Source: Cheilinus undulatus | Taxonomy: Eukaryota; Chordata; Actinopteri; Labriformes; Labridae | Length of the DNA stretch: 64,000 bases | Assembly: GCF_018320785.1 (NCBI RefSeq) | Contig: NC_054882.1 | Span: 29,330,719 to 29,394,718, forward strand | Reading direction: 5' to 3' | The notes under the pieces: generated by a model | What the model was told of the DNA's origin: nothing | The model's input: the letters and a program-made list of their open reading frames with translations, nothing else | Database searches by the model: none | Program-made: the position numbers and the translations under genes | Part shown: positions 35,891 to 45,662 of the stretch, one piece after another | Position numbering within the stretch: the first letter of the stretch is position 1 | How the letters are laid out: the number at the start of each line of letters is the position of its first letter

Positions 35891-35920
35891 TTACGTAACG
35901 TCAGCCGGGAGTCCTTATAA
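35891..35920 (+). promoter_or_regulatory. Core promoter of the 114-residue gene: D-box and TATA-like box
   Basis: TTACGTAA at 35891-35898 is a perfect palindromic PAR-bZIP/E4BP4 (D-box) consensus; a CGTCA half-CRE overlaps its right side. TTATAA at 35915-35920 is a TATA-like box 17 bases further on. This would place the transcription start near 35945-35950 and give a 5' UTR of about 155 bases before the ATG at 36105. The sites are seen directly; their use is inferred. Confidence 0.5.
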
Positions 35921-35944
35921 GAGTTACCCAGGCTGCCCTTCTTC

Positions 35945-36104
35945 ACATAGCTGAGCGCAGATCGAAGAGTCTACACACGGGGACAGGCCCACTGTCTGTG
36001 GGTTTCCCTGTCCTGGGAATCCAGGAAGAGGAGCTCGAGGAAAGGTCACAAGTCATCTGGCCTTTTGCTCATCCTGATATACTAGCATTGTGAAACACTC
36101 AAAG
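35945..36104 (+). other. Inferred 5' UTR of the 114-residue gene
   Basis: This stretch lies between the expected start site below the TATA-like box and the initiating ATG. It is moderately GC-rich and contains no in-frame upstream start that would extend the protein. Its left boundary is estimated from TATA spacing only. Confidence 0.4.
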
Positions 36105-39100
36105 ATGTTTTTCAAACTCCCAAGACTGACTCCTGGATACATAAGGCTGCTCAAGGTGAGTAAGATCTAAATAAATATGTCAGATGATAAGGTATTAATG
36201 TTTTAAGTGAAGTTCTATACACAATACCAGCTGCAGAATATTTTACTCAAACTGTGTTTCATGCAAGTTATCAGAAACATAAAGTGCTGAGTCATTAGAA
36301 GTTGCTTGGTCAAGTGCACCCACTTTACTGCTATTTTTTCTGCACCAATAATTTTTTTAAGCCCTTAAAGCTTAAAAAATAATGAAAAAAAGGTTTCTTG
36401 GATTTGAAGTCTATATAACAATTCCTGGCATGCTCTGTCTTTAAGGCCAGTAAACAGTAGCAAAGAGTGGCAGATGATATAACGTTGACAGTATAATAGC
36501 AGCCATTGGTTTAACAAGGTGTCTTCAAGGTAGTGGTTTTATTGAAAAGTACAGAAGTTAATGGACAAAGACAGAGCTTTCAGCAAGTTAGCAGCCTAAT
36601 GCTTTTATTATGTGGCCTCTTTCTTTCAGTCAAGTCTGCGAAAGTTTTGACATGATGAAATACAGCACCGTTATTTGTTAGGTATGCTGTACCAAGAGGA
36701 GCATTTGCTCCAGACTTCTTTCCCAGTAACAATGGGATGTTTTAGCACACAATCATTTCTTCATTGGTGCTCACCACAGACAATTGAGAAATCAAAGTCT
36801 GTGACAGTCCATGCATTGTAAATAGAAATGGGACCCGAGTGATTGAGCCACGGGAATGGCTTCTTAACTGTCTGTGACACAGCTCCATTAGAAATGATGA
36901 GGTTTTTTATTATTTACTCCTCTACTTTTTATAATTGTCAAGGGCCCGCCGAGGAAATCGTCCATGTCGCATAGTAGATGAGCATTTTGTTTGTCAGAGG
37001 AGTCACACCGCTATTTGGTAAATGAGGGGAGATGGGTTTTTAATCTGTTCAGGGTTGGTGGGAGGAATATGGCGAAGGGGGAAAAAAGGTTGGATAGTAT
37101 GACATAATGAACTGATGCCTTGGAAAAGAGCTACAAGACCTGAGATTGATCTCCATCCATGCAGATTTTTGGACATGAACCGCAGTTCTGGACTGATGTG
37201 AGATCCCTGATCAGAAATGTAACATCACCCTTCACTCATGATATGATATGTATCAGATTTCAGAGTTCATGATGGGATTTCATTTTTATATAGGTTTTCC
37301 AATTTTTATGTCAACTTATGAGAAAGGTATTATTTTATTTATTAAGTTATAATATTTCATTTTGAGGTTGCATATTGCAATTAAACAATAAACCTTTTTT
37401 CTACATAGAAATTGGCACTGATAGGTACTACAACTACTAATGCAAACAGGAGTGGCCAAAGTAGAGAGCAGACTCCTCTGGATTAAATAAAAAAAGATTA
37501 CCACAGTATTTATTTCTGATAAGTGATAATAATAACTTTATTTTTAGAGCACTTTCAAAAACAAGGGTTTACAGAGTGCTTCAACATGCAGAAAAACAAA
37601 GCAGCTAGAACCCAACAAAGCATAAAGACAGCAAAACAAGATCAAGAAAACCCTAAAGGTAAATGAACCTACATGAAACAAAACCCCAACCTACATATTA
37701 TATATCATGAGACATCATAAGTACTATAACATGTCAAGACATCACAAGAACCCAAGAGTACCCAGCCAACACAGGACCCCAACACCTGAGACCACAGACG
37801 GGAGTTTTAAGAAGTAATTAAAAGAGAAGCAATGAGAAGTGAAAATAGTAAAAACAATGATAAATAGGCAGGAAGATAAATAAAGTATTAAGAAGATGAA
37901 TAAGAAGATAAAGACAACGTCACATAAAAGCGAGATGATATAAAATGAGTTTTAAGGAGTGATTGAAAAGACGTCACTGGTTCTGCACACCTTACCTCCT
38001 CAGGCAGGCCGTTCCAAAGTCGAGGAGCCCTGATGGTAAAATCCCTCTCACCTTCAGCTTTAAGTATCGACTTTGGAATGACTGGGTGGTCCCCAACCCA
38101 GGATTTAAGGCTGCAGGCTGGCACATAGGGGATCCATAGGGGATCAATAACTCCCTTTAGTGCTTTAAAAATAATTTGTAAAATCTTGAAATCAGTTCTA
38201 AAACTTGCAGTAAGCCAATGTAGGGAAGTCTAAACTGGAGTGATGTGATGTCATCTGTTAAAACCAGTAAGATGCCTAGCTTCTGCATTTAGAGCTGGGT
38301 GTAGGTTGGATGTTTGCTGATGGTGAAAGAGCCCCAAAAAAGAAGACTTCATTTCGGGACACTTTCTGGATTGAAAAGTGTCCCAAAATGAAGATTTTCC
38401 CAATTCAAATGAAGATTTTCCCAATTCAGAATTTTAAAGTCTTAATTTGGGGGCACTTCTAAGGGAAAAGTGCCCCAAAATGGAAAGACTTTATTTTGGA
38501 GCACTTTCTGAATTGGAAAAGAGAGACCCAAGACTGGACTGTGTGAGGTATAGTGGTATAGTGGAGTAGAGGTTAACAATGGTGGCTGCAAAAATTCCCT
38601 TTGAAAGATAAGTCAATTGAAATTGTCCAATTATAAGATTTTTAACCCCAATGGTAACATTTTTCAGTGTTTGTTCACTCAAAATTTCATAGTTCCTGTT
38701 GTATGTGTGTCCTTTTGAGCCATTGCAACTGTTTATGTTGATGGTTGGTTTCTGCTTGTTCTTCTGATACCTGTGTTTGGTGAGGTTCCATGTACATTTG
38801 GAACTTTTACAGATGTAAAAAGGCCTGTGGCTATATTCTTGGTTATTTATTTCCATCTTTATGCTTGTTAATGTGCCCTTAACTCAATTTGTTGTGATGC
38901 AGTATACTTGCCTTTCAAGCTCTTACAAGAAAAAAACCTCTGATGACTTTCCACTCTCTTCTCTCTGCAGACCCAGGCATTCCACAATGTAGCCACAACC
39001 CCCCCGGCAGAGAGGTCCGTGCCCGGCATGGCCATGCTGCTTGGGGCCCTGGGGATCGGGATGTGTGGCTACAGCTCTAGGCAGTTGGCCCTCCACCACC

Positions 39101-39264
39101 GTCCTTCTGCCCGTGTGCTGCAGTTGGTCGGCACACACACTGATGCAAGCATGCTGGGCACAGCCACCCACAGGAACCCCTTCCAGGATGTCCCTCGTAG
39201 GGCTGGTGCCTACCAGGAGATCCCGCCTCCCTCCTTCGTGGGGCAGAAGGTTGCAGTGAAATAA
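36105..39264 (+). CDS. Small membrane protein, possibly mitochondrial (114 residues, two exons)
   Basis: Exon 1 CDS is 36105-36155 (17 codons) and ends at a GTGAGT donor; exon 2 CDS is 38971-39264, after a pyrimidine-rich CTCTCTGCAG acceptor. The intron is phase 0, and the TAA stop is at 39262. Residues 1-17 carry four Lys/Arg and no acidic residue, with alternating hydrophobic positions, as in mitochondrial presequences. Residues 35-52 form one hydrophobic, glycine-rich segment (GMAMLLGALGIGMCGY core), a candidate transmembrane helix. The C-terminal half is polar, rich in His, Arg and Pro, and ends IPPPSFVGQKVAVK. Exon 2 is far more GC-rich than its flanks, as expected for a real coding exon. 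I do not recognise the family. Mitochondrial location is an inference from the N-terminus; an endoplasmic reticulum signal anchor is the alternative. Confidence 0.75.
37525..38330 (-). mobile_element. LINE 3' fragment
   Basis: The minus strand carries the C-terminal end of a non-LTR retrotransposon ORF (listed separately), followed by about 350 bases of 3' sequence toward 37530. The 5' limit near 38330 is approximate. Opposite orientation to the host gene. Confidence 0.55.
37888..38124 (-). pseudogene. LINE ORF2 C-terminal fragment
   Basis: The 78-codon frame includes GERDFTIRAPRLWNGLPEEV and SFQSLLKTHF. The words R-x-F-x-x-x-APRLWN-x-LP and S-F-x-S-x-LKT are the usual C-terminal signature of fish L2/Rex1-type LINE reverse transcriptase ORFs. 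No catalytic motif is included. Confidence 0.7.
38345..38482. repeat. Hairpin and direct-repeat cluster
   Basis: Bases 38347-38365 pair with 38375-38393 (18 of 19, 9-nt loop). A 20-base word, ATGAAGATTTTCCCAATTCA, occurs at 38388-38407 and 38409-38428. A second hairpin pairs about 38447-38459 with 38468-38480 (TTTGGGG-CACTT arms). All are variations on one theme, TTTTGGG(G)CACTTT. Confidence 0.75.
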
Positions 39265-41555
39265 ACAGCGTTAGCATGGATGTCCAACATCAGAGGTTGA
39301 GTTTGAGTAACTGCACTTGCACGGGTCCGAGATTGTAGCTATGCTGGCCCACCTCATAAGTGTGGCCCATGTGCTCTCTTGTGTAGTGCAAGTGTGGATA
39401 TTTGATCGTGAACCTTTGTGTTGGCTTCTCATAGAAATAAGCAGCTCTGTTAATATTCAAAGTATGTCAAACCTGCGAGTTTAAAGAAATAAGTTGATGT
39501 CAACTAAGTTATATAAATGACTGGATGAGTACGTCATAATGCTGGAATTTCCCAAAGAATGAAGCAGATGGAATTAAGGAGCTAACATGTTTCATTGGAG
39601 ATGTTGTGTGTCTTTTTGAGACATGGCTTTAAAAAGGAGTTGATGCTTGGCAGTGCCCTTCTGTACACAGATGGTTGGCAACTCTCTTTCTCTCTCTCTC
39701 TCTGTCTACCCCTTCTCTCCACTGCTCCCTTCCCAAGGCAGACAGCCACGTTTAAAAGCTTTGCCCATGACTTCAATCTATTTCTCTCTGAGGAGAAACA
39801 GGTGTGATTTATCAACAAGCCATGGCATTTTCTGGCACGTTCTGCCACTGGCTGTCAGTCATGTGTTTAGTTAGATTGGAGGACACAGGTTGTGCTTGAG
39901 AATGCCGCTCTGTTGTTCAGCAGAGCTGTATTCTCTAAAGGTTTGGTCAAACGGTTGCCATTCTTTTTACAGAGAAAGGCACTCGCTCTCGAGACCTGAG
40001 TCATGTAAACACTTTTCACATACTCCTCACCAGATTACCAACCCAAATTTACCCTACTGAGGCACAGCGGGAGTGGAGTCAGCAAAGGTAAAAAGTCAAT
40101 TCCTTGCGTTAAGCCTGTGTCCTCTGTGGAGATTAAACCCAGGTGGGAAATCACTCTTGGCAAACAGACTCAAACACTGTAATCTGGTATTAGAGACAAC
40201 GACCTGGGAGTCGTACTCTGACTGTCTCTGTGCATCTTAACTTTGCACCATTCCCCCTGCGGTGTCCACCATTCGTCCTAGAGTCAATGCATGGATGTAA
40301 AGATGATGGGCTTGGTGTTTTCCAACACCAAAATGTGCAGGGATAAAAAGGGGGACTTGGGATGTGGCGAGATACTGAGTGTGGTTGAGAATGCGTGCTG
40401 TGCCTTAAGGATAGCACAACTCATCTTTTTTCAATTGGAGTACTTCAATATTCATTCACACGAGTAAGAGCGAGTGTTATCCCCAGACTGGGATCTGAAC
40501 AAGGAGGAAGCAGCCTGAAAAGTTGTGACAGAAAAGCATGGTGAGAAAGTTGTTTCATCACTTAGAGGTCAGCCAGACCTTGTAATCCATTTTTTTCATT
40601 GCTGAAGAGCTGTCTCCATCCGTCTGCCAAATTGGCTCAACAGCTACTTGTAGTAGAGTTTTTAGAGCCCCTAATAGTGGCTCTCCAGAATGCCCCGACA
40701 GTAGGTCACCAACAAAATGATCGTAATCCACTCAGCAGAGGCAGCTAATGGCTGTGACTGGCATGAGACGCACAACAATTGGTCACCGTTCGCTGGACAG
40801 GCAGCCCAGCACCCATAAATAATCTCATGATGGAGTTGTGATGGGCTCAGAAACAAAGAGATACTCTGAGTCATGGGGAGGAAAAACAGGCTAAATTTGA
40901 GGTTTGTTCTCGATCATATCCAAAATCCAAATCTGAAAGTTTCCATCAAACTGGCACAGTTCCATGTCTTTTAATCAAACTCAAGCACTGCATCTCCATG
41001 ACTGTGAAATCAGCGTGGGTGGGAGTGGGGGGATTGTGTAGCACACCTGGTTGGCTCTGATAGATTCTCTCTCTACTGCAGTAGTGCACAGTGAGCACAC
41101 AGCACTGTGAAAACAGATTGATCTCAATCAGAGAGAGAAAGAGAGCTGGTCTCTTCACTGCAGCAAACTCCTCATTTCATTCAGGGATGAGGGAGAACTT
41201 CAGGACAGCATACTGAACGGAAATATCTGGAAACATGTTAGCTGTTGCAACAGAAGACAAGGGGGGTGTTTGAAAGCTCAGTATTCATCTGTAAGTTTGT
41301 TGTGTCTGTCACATGTTAGATCTGTGTAAGTGTCTGGAGTTCAGCTTTGTCCATTTAACAAGAAATTTGTGTTGTTAGCTGTTTAATTGAAATTAAATGA
41401 ATACATGTTGGAAGAGATTAATCAAATAAAAGCATTCGGCAAACATGATGCTCTTCTTTTGTACTTTGTCACATAGCTTTGTGTGAAGACACAAGGTTTT
41501 ATGCCAAGAAATAAATGTTTCATTTAGAGTGTAAACATGTTGATTCACCAAACTT
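39265..41555. other. 3' flank of the 114-residue gene and intergenic DNA
   Basis: An AATAAA overlaps the stop codon (39260) but is too close to be the usual signal; another lies at 41425. The 3' end is therefore undetermined. A (CT)n run at 39679-39706 is a microsatellite. No gene recognised. Confidence 0.4.
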
Positions 41556-41559
41556 TTAG

Positions 41560-41860
41560 GCATGTTTGGACCAAAAACTGAGGCTGAAGTAAGGTGTAAA
41601 TGTGGGGGGTAAGCCAGCTTTAGGGCATCATCAGGTGGAAGGGGGGATTTATACAGCCCTGGCTGTGCCATGGATGTCATTGCATTTTACCAGGGGCATG
41701 GGAAAATAATCTGTTTGAAAAATAGCAAAGTCCACACCTTTAGAGTGGAGTCAAGAGTAGATGTGGCATTTATCATGTTCTATGGTAGGTTGCAGGGTTG
41801 CCATAATCCCCTGGATGTGCTGTAGATGTCTCAAGGTTCTGAAGACCACCGGGGGGGACA
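41560..41860. repeat. Dispersed repeat, copy 1
   Basis: The same ordered words occur at about 52395-52680: GAGGCTGAAGTAAG, GTGCCATGGATGTC, ACCAGGGGCATGGGAAAATA and TCTGTTTGAAAAATAGCA. Both copies are in the same orientation, about 11 kb apart. No coding capacity or ends recognised. Confidence 0.65.
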
Positions 41861-41934
41861 AGGCCCAGACAACAGATGCCATGCTTGACTTTGCTTGAAA
41901 TGTAACAAGCCTGATTTTGGCTGCTGGGTTTTAA

Positions 41935-43104
41935 GATATTAGCTGCTGAAATGATAACTTTTTAAGCTACAGATAAAGATAACTTTTGAGCTAATAGCTG
42001 CTCTTATGATAGATTTTTAATCTAATAGCTATTGATACTCATAATTTTTTTAAGCTAACAGCTGTTGATACTGATAACCTAATAGCTGATACTGATACCT
42101 TTTTTAAGCTAATAGCTGCTGAAATGATAACTTTCTTAGCTAATAGCTGCTGAAGTGATAACTTTTGAAGCATTAACTGCTGATACAGATTACTTTTTAA
42201 GCAAACAGCAGCTGTTGTGATAGCTTTTTTAAAAATAACTGCAGATACAGATAACTTTAAACAAACAGCAGCTGTTTTAATAACTTTTTAAGCCAAAAGC
42301 AGCTGATATGAGGTCCAGAATTATTTCAGATATCTGAAAATGAGATGTTTATATAGATTTGTCAGGTGAATGAGGCCTAAAGTAAGTGTCCGGAGGTATT
42401 TCTGACTAGAAATAAGATGGACTGACGTCCGAGTTTTTGCAAGCGTAGCTATTTGTTGTTTTAGCAAGTGCTTCTCCTTATAATCTCATTAATGAAGTCA
42501 AGGATAGCAGATCGGTGCTGGTCTCGACCAGTCTTGATGGAAAATCCTGAGTCTGGCCAGTCCAAGACAGAGGCAAGACCAAGACATTCAAAATGTGGTC
42601 TTGAGGCCGGTCTCAAGACCAAGACCGTTCTTGAGTCTTATAACACTACCTTCTGATATGACTTTTAAAGTAATAACTGCTGATACAGATAACTTAATAA
42701 GCTAAAAGCTGCTGATACAGATAACTTAATAAGCTAAAAGCTCCTGATACGGATAACTTAATAAGCTAATAGCTGCTGATATGATAACTTTTTAAGCTAA
42801 TAGCTGCTGATACAGATAACTTTTTAAGGTAATAGCTGCTGATATGATAACTTTTCAATCTAATAGCTGCTCATACAGATAACTCTTTCAGCTAATAGCT
42901 GCTTATACTGACAACTTTTTAAGCTAATAGCTGCTAATACTGACAACTTTTTAAGCTAATAGCTGCTGATACAGATAACTTTTTAAGCTAATAGCTGCTA
43001 ATACTGACAACTTTTTAAGCTAATAGCTGCTGATACAGATAACTTTTTAAGCTAATAGCTGCTGATACTGACAACTTTTTAAGCTAATAGCTGCTGATAC
43101 AGAT
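41935..43104. repeat. 32-bp minisatellite, interrupted
   Basis: The unit is built of AGCTGCTGATACAGATAAC and TTTTTAAGCTAAT (32 bases together). Copies at 42961, 42993, 43025, 43057 and 43089 are exactly in register, and earlier ones become more degenerate. Two blocks: about 41935-42310 (diverged) and 42655-43104 (homogeneous), separated by about 345 bases of unrelated sequence. Some 25 copies in all. Confidence 0.9.
42500..42650. repeat. Insert within the minisatellite, GGTCTTGAGGCC type
   Basis: The separating sequence has internally inverted words (GGTCTCGACC, AGACCAAGAC, GGTCTTGAGGCCGGTCTCAA, CAAGACC), like the ends of a common fish dispersed repeat. It appears to have inserted into the array or to have been carried with it. 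Confidence 0.45.
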
Positions 43105-43807
43105 GTCTTGCCAATAATATTGGGCATCCCTAACATCTATACAAAGCATGCTAAGCATAAAGCAAAAATAGTTTACATTTCATCTTTTGACACAGGCTGT
43201 CTTTTACATTTTCTTTTTCAGTTTTACATTAACACTCAAATCATTTTACATGATAAGTTTGCCAGCATCCTTTTATTTGAAAGAGGCACACCATGATTAA
43301 AAAACTTTTTGTTCATTTTAATTACGTAAATAACACTCCTATAGCTACTGAAAGTGACTGACCGTTATCTAAAACTTAGACCACCTGATATTAAGTACGA
43401 GTTATTTGTAACAGGGTGACTAAACCATTTGTGTCAAGAAACTAACTTGAAATTAGACCTTCAGGAAACAAAGAACACACTCCATGGTTTAGACCAAATG
43501 GGAGAAAGAGAACTGAAGAGAGCTGGGTAAGAACAGAAGCAGCGCCAATAATCTTTGCTCAGATTAAGGTTTAAGTGATGCTTGTGCAGAATCACACACT
43601 TCTAAAAGAACACAGAGAAGCTCTCACCATCTGATGGTGAGAAAATGAGTTAGCACTGAGTGCTTTGGAGCCCCAAGGTACTTTTATAAGCTCACCACAG
43701 GGCCAGTCATTCACTGTCACACCTGGCACTCGTTGAGATGACTCCTTTACCACCCTCACTGACTGAAGTCTCCCTCACAATTCAGGCTCAGAAGTTAGAA
43801 AAAAGCT

Positions 43808-43831
43808 AAAAAAAAAAAAAAAAAAAAAAAA
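43808..43831. repeat. Poly-A tract
   Basis: 24 consecutive A. It lies about 50 bases before the LINE-tail-like block at 43870-44120. Confidence 0.9.
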
Positions 43832-43869
43832 TCCAATCCAGACACATTTGTTTTCAAAGTAGATTGTTT

Positions 43870-44120
43870 ACAAAATGAAATACAGTGAAAGGGTTCCTTA
43901 TTTGAATCTCAGTCAGGGCCCCTTTGTGAGGAGTTTTCATGCACTCCCCATGCATGTCAGGTACTCCGGCTTCCTCCCACTGACCAAAGACATGCCATAA
44001 TTCTAAGTGTGGATTTGCCTGGTCATTTGGCTCAATATGTCGGCGTCCAGTCCAGATTGTATGGGACAGGTTCCAGCCCCCCTATGACCCTGAAGGGATA
44101 AATAGGCGAATGGATGATTA
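43870..44120 (+). repeat. LINE-tail-like dispersed repeat
   Basis: Contains TACTCCGGCTTCCTCCCAC, CAAAGACATGCC, TCCAGCCCCCCTATGACCCT and GATAAATAGGCGAATGGATGA in this order. These words recur in the 3' UTRs of abundant teleost LINE copies. No coding part is present. Confidence 0.6.
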
Positions 44121-44849
44121 AAACAGGATTGAATTGAGTCTGAATTTGATCAAGACTACTAAAATGACCATTGTTCTTTCCCACTATGAGAGGATTACTC
44201 CACATCTGGAGAAAATAACTTAACCTAATTGTTATCACAGGAAAACCAGAATTTTGACACCAAGATGATGAGATAAATAAATCCCATTATTTTTATTGTT
44301 TCATATTGCAGTAAATTGAGAAACAGTCTGATGAATGTACTTGGCATTTCATTTATGTAAAAACTGCACAGTGAGATACATGTATCATGTTAAATTCACG
44401 TAACAGAGACACAGAAGGATTTATTTGACAAGAGGTCAAAGGTTTGATGCTTAGTTTACAGCACAGACGACTGTTGGCATGTAGATGCTGCACGAATACT
44501 GTATATAATTCTCCTAAACTGTAAATGCAAAGGCCAGCATTTGACAAAGAAGAACTAAATCTTTGTATTTGGGTTCTAAAAACGTAAAATGTTTTGTTTG
44601 ACATTTTCAGCCTGGGTATTTCTGGCACTGAGTGACCTCCTCACGTCCCAGTGGTAACAGGTTCCCCCTAAGGTAGCGGAACTACGCCCTCTGGTGGACA
44701 CATCAAACACATTTGTCTTCAACGCTGTTGGATACTCAGAGTTTTCTCGCTCATTAGTCCGGATTTGAAGTAGATTTTGCAAGCTTCTGAGAAGTGCCCA
44801 GCTCCATAATGTTTACTCGGGTTAAAAGTCGGTCTAAGGAACGTCAGCC

Positions 44850-45661
44850 CCGGACGTCCATGAGTCGCTCCCTCTCCTGTGTGAGCTCACAGCGGGGCAG
44901 TGCGCTCTGCTGAGCAGCGCTGGAAGAAGCAAAGCGTGGAGGAGAAGAGTTCAACAAACCGAGAACAAAAGGACCTGGGGTTTATTAGTCAACTTTTAAG
45001 GGTATGTGATCACTTTTTACTTGATATTGGACATATAGGAGAGGGTTTTAATGTAGTGGGCGAAAAGTTACATCACTTTTCTAGGTATGCTTCAAACTGA
45101 TGCACGCTTTCTTCTGGCTATTGTGCAATTCTTTCGTTTTCGCGCTTAAGTGTATTCCGTTACATTAAAACGATATGGGGAATTTAGTTTGCCTACTAGA
45201 CTTACTGTGTAGTTTCAATATCGCGCTGTTTCTCTTTATTTCTCGTCTGAAGTGTGCTGTTAATTGGTACAGTTTGACATGGATGAGAAAAAACAGCTTT
45301 GTTTGTCACATGTGTTCTCACTGTAGTGTAGACTACTATTCTGTGGTTTATCTCATTCCTGTGATTAAAGCGAACAGTGTACACGATGATTTACTTAAGC
45401 ATTCAAACGGCATCCCAAGCTTCCTGTAACCACCCTCAGACTATCGCCAAGGTCCTGATCGGAGCTAGTCACTGCGTTATTTCACAGTCGGATAACACAA
45501 CGTAAGTTTATGACTTCATCTATCATTTTAAGCGGCTGTGTATCTTTGTGTATGGGTGTGGGTTTGTGTAGGTCACCTCCACTGTGCCACTCTGCTCTGG
45601 TCTAACTGAAAGAGCACCTGCAGGGCCCCATCATTGGCCCAAATCCTGTTACTGTCTGCAG
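44850..45661 (+). promoter_or_regulatory. Promoter and 5' non-coding exon region of the MGNFTSKD gene
   Basis: CpG-containing DNA at about 44820-44960 precedes two possible 5' non-coding exons: one ending at 45001 before GTATGT, and one ending at 45501 before a strong GTAAGT donor. A CTGTCTGCAG acceptor ends at 45661, one base before the ATG, so the start codon sits at the very front of its exon. The two donors suggest alternative first exons. No TATA box was recognised. Confidence 0.4.
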
Positions 45662-45662
45662 T

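Larger units (their letters stand above)
36156..38970. other. Intron of the 114-residue gene
   Basis: 2.8-kb phase-0 intron. It contains a LINE fragment, a hairpin cluster near 38345-38480 and otherwise AT-rich DNA. No further exon is needed to keep the frame. Confidence 0.5.

Noticed and set aside
39260-39265. AATAAA overlapping the stop codon of the small gene as its polyadenylation signal
   Set aside because: It would leave almost no 3' UTR; a coincidental run over the AAA TAA codons is more likely.
38923-39277. Other frames on both strands over exon 2 of the 114-residue gene
   Set aside because: Only one frame joins exon 1 in phase through consensus splice sites; the others follow from the high GC content.
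42468-42656. 62-codon frame inside the minisatellite insert
   Set aside because: It reads through internally inverted repeat words and has no protein-like motif.
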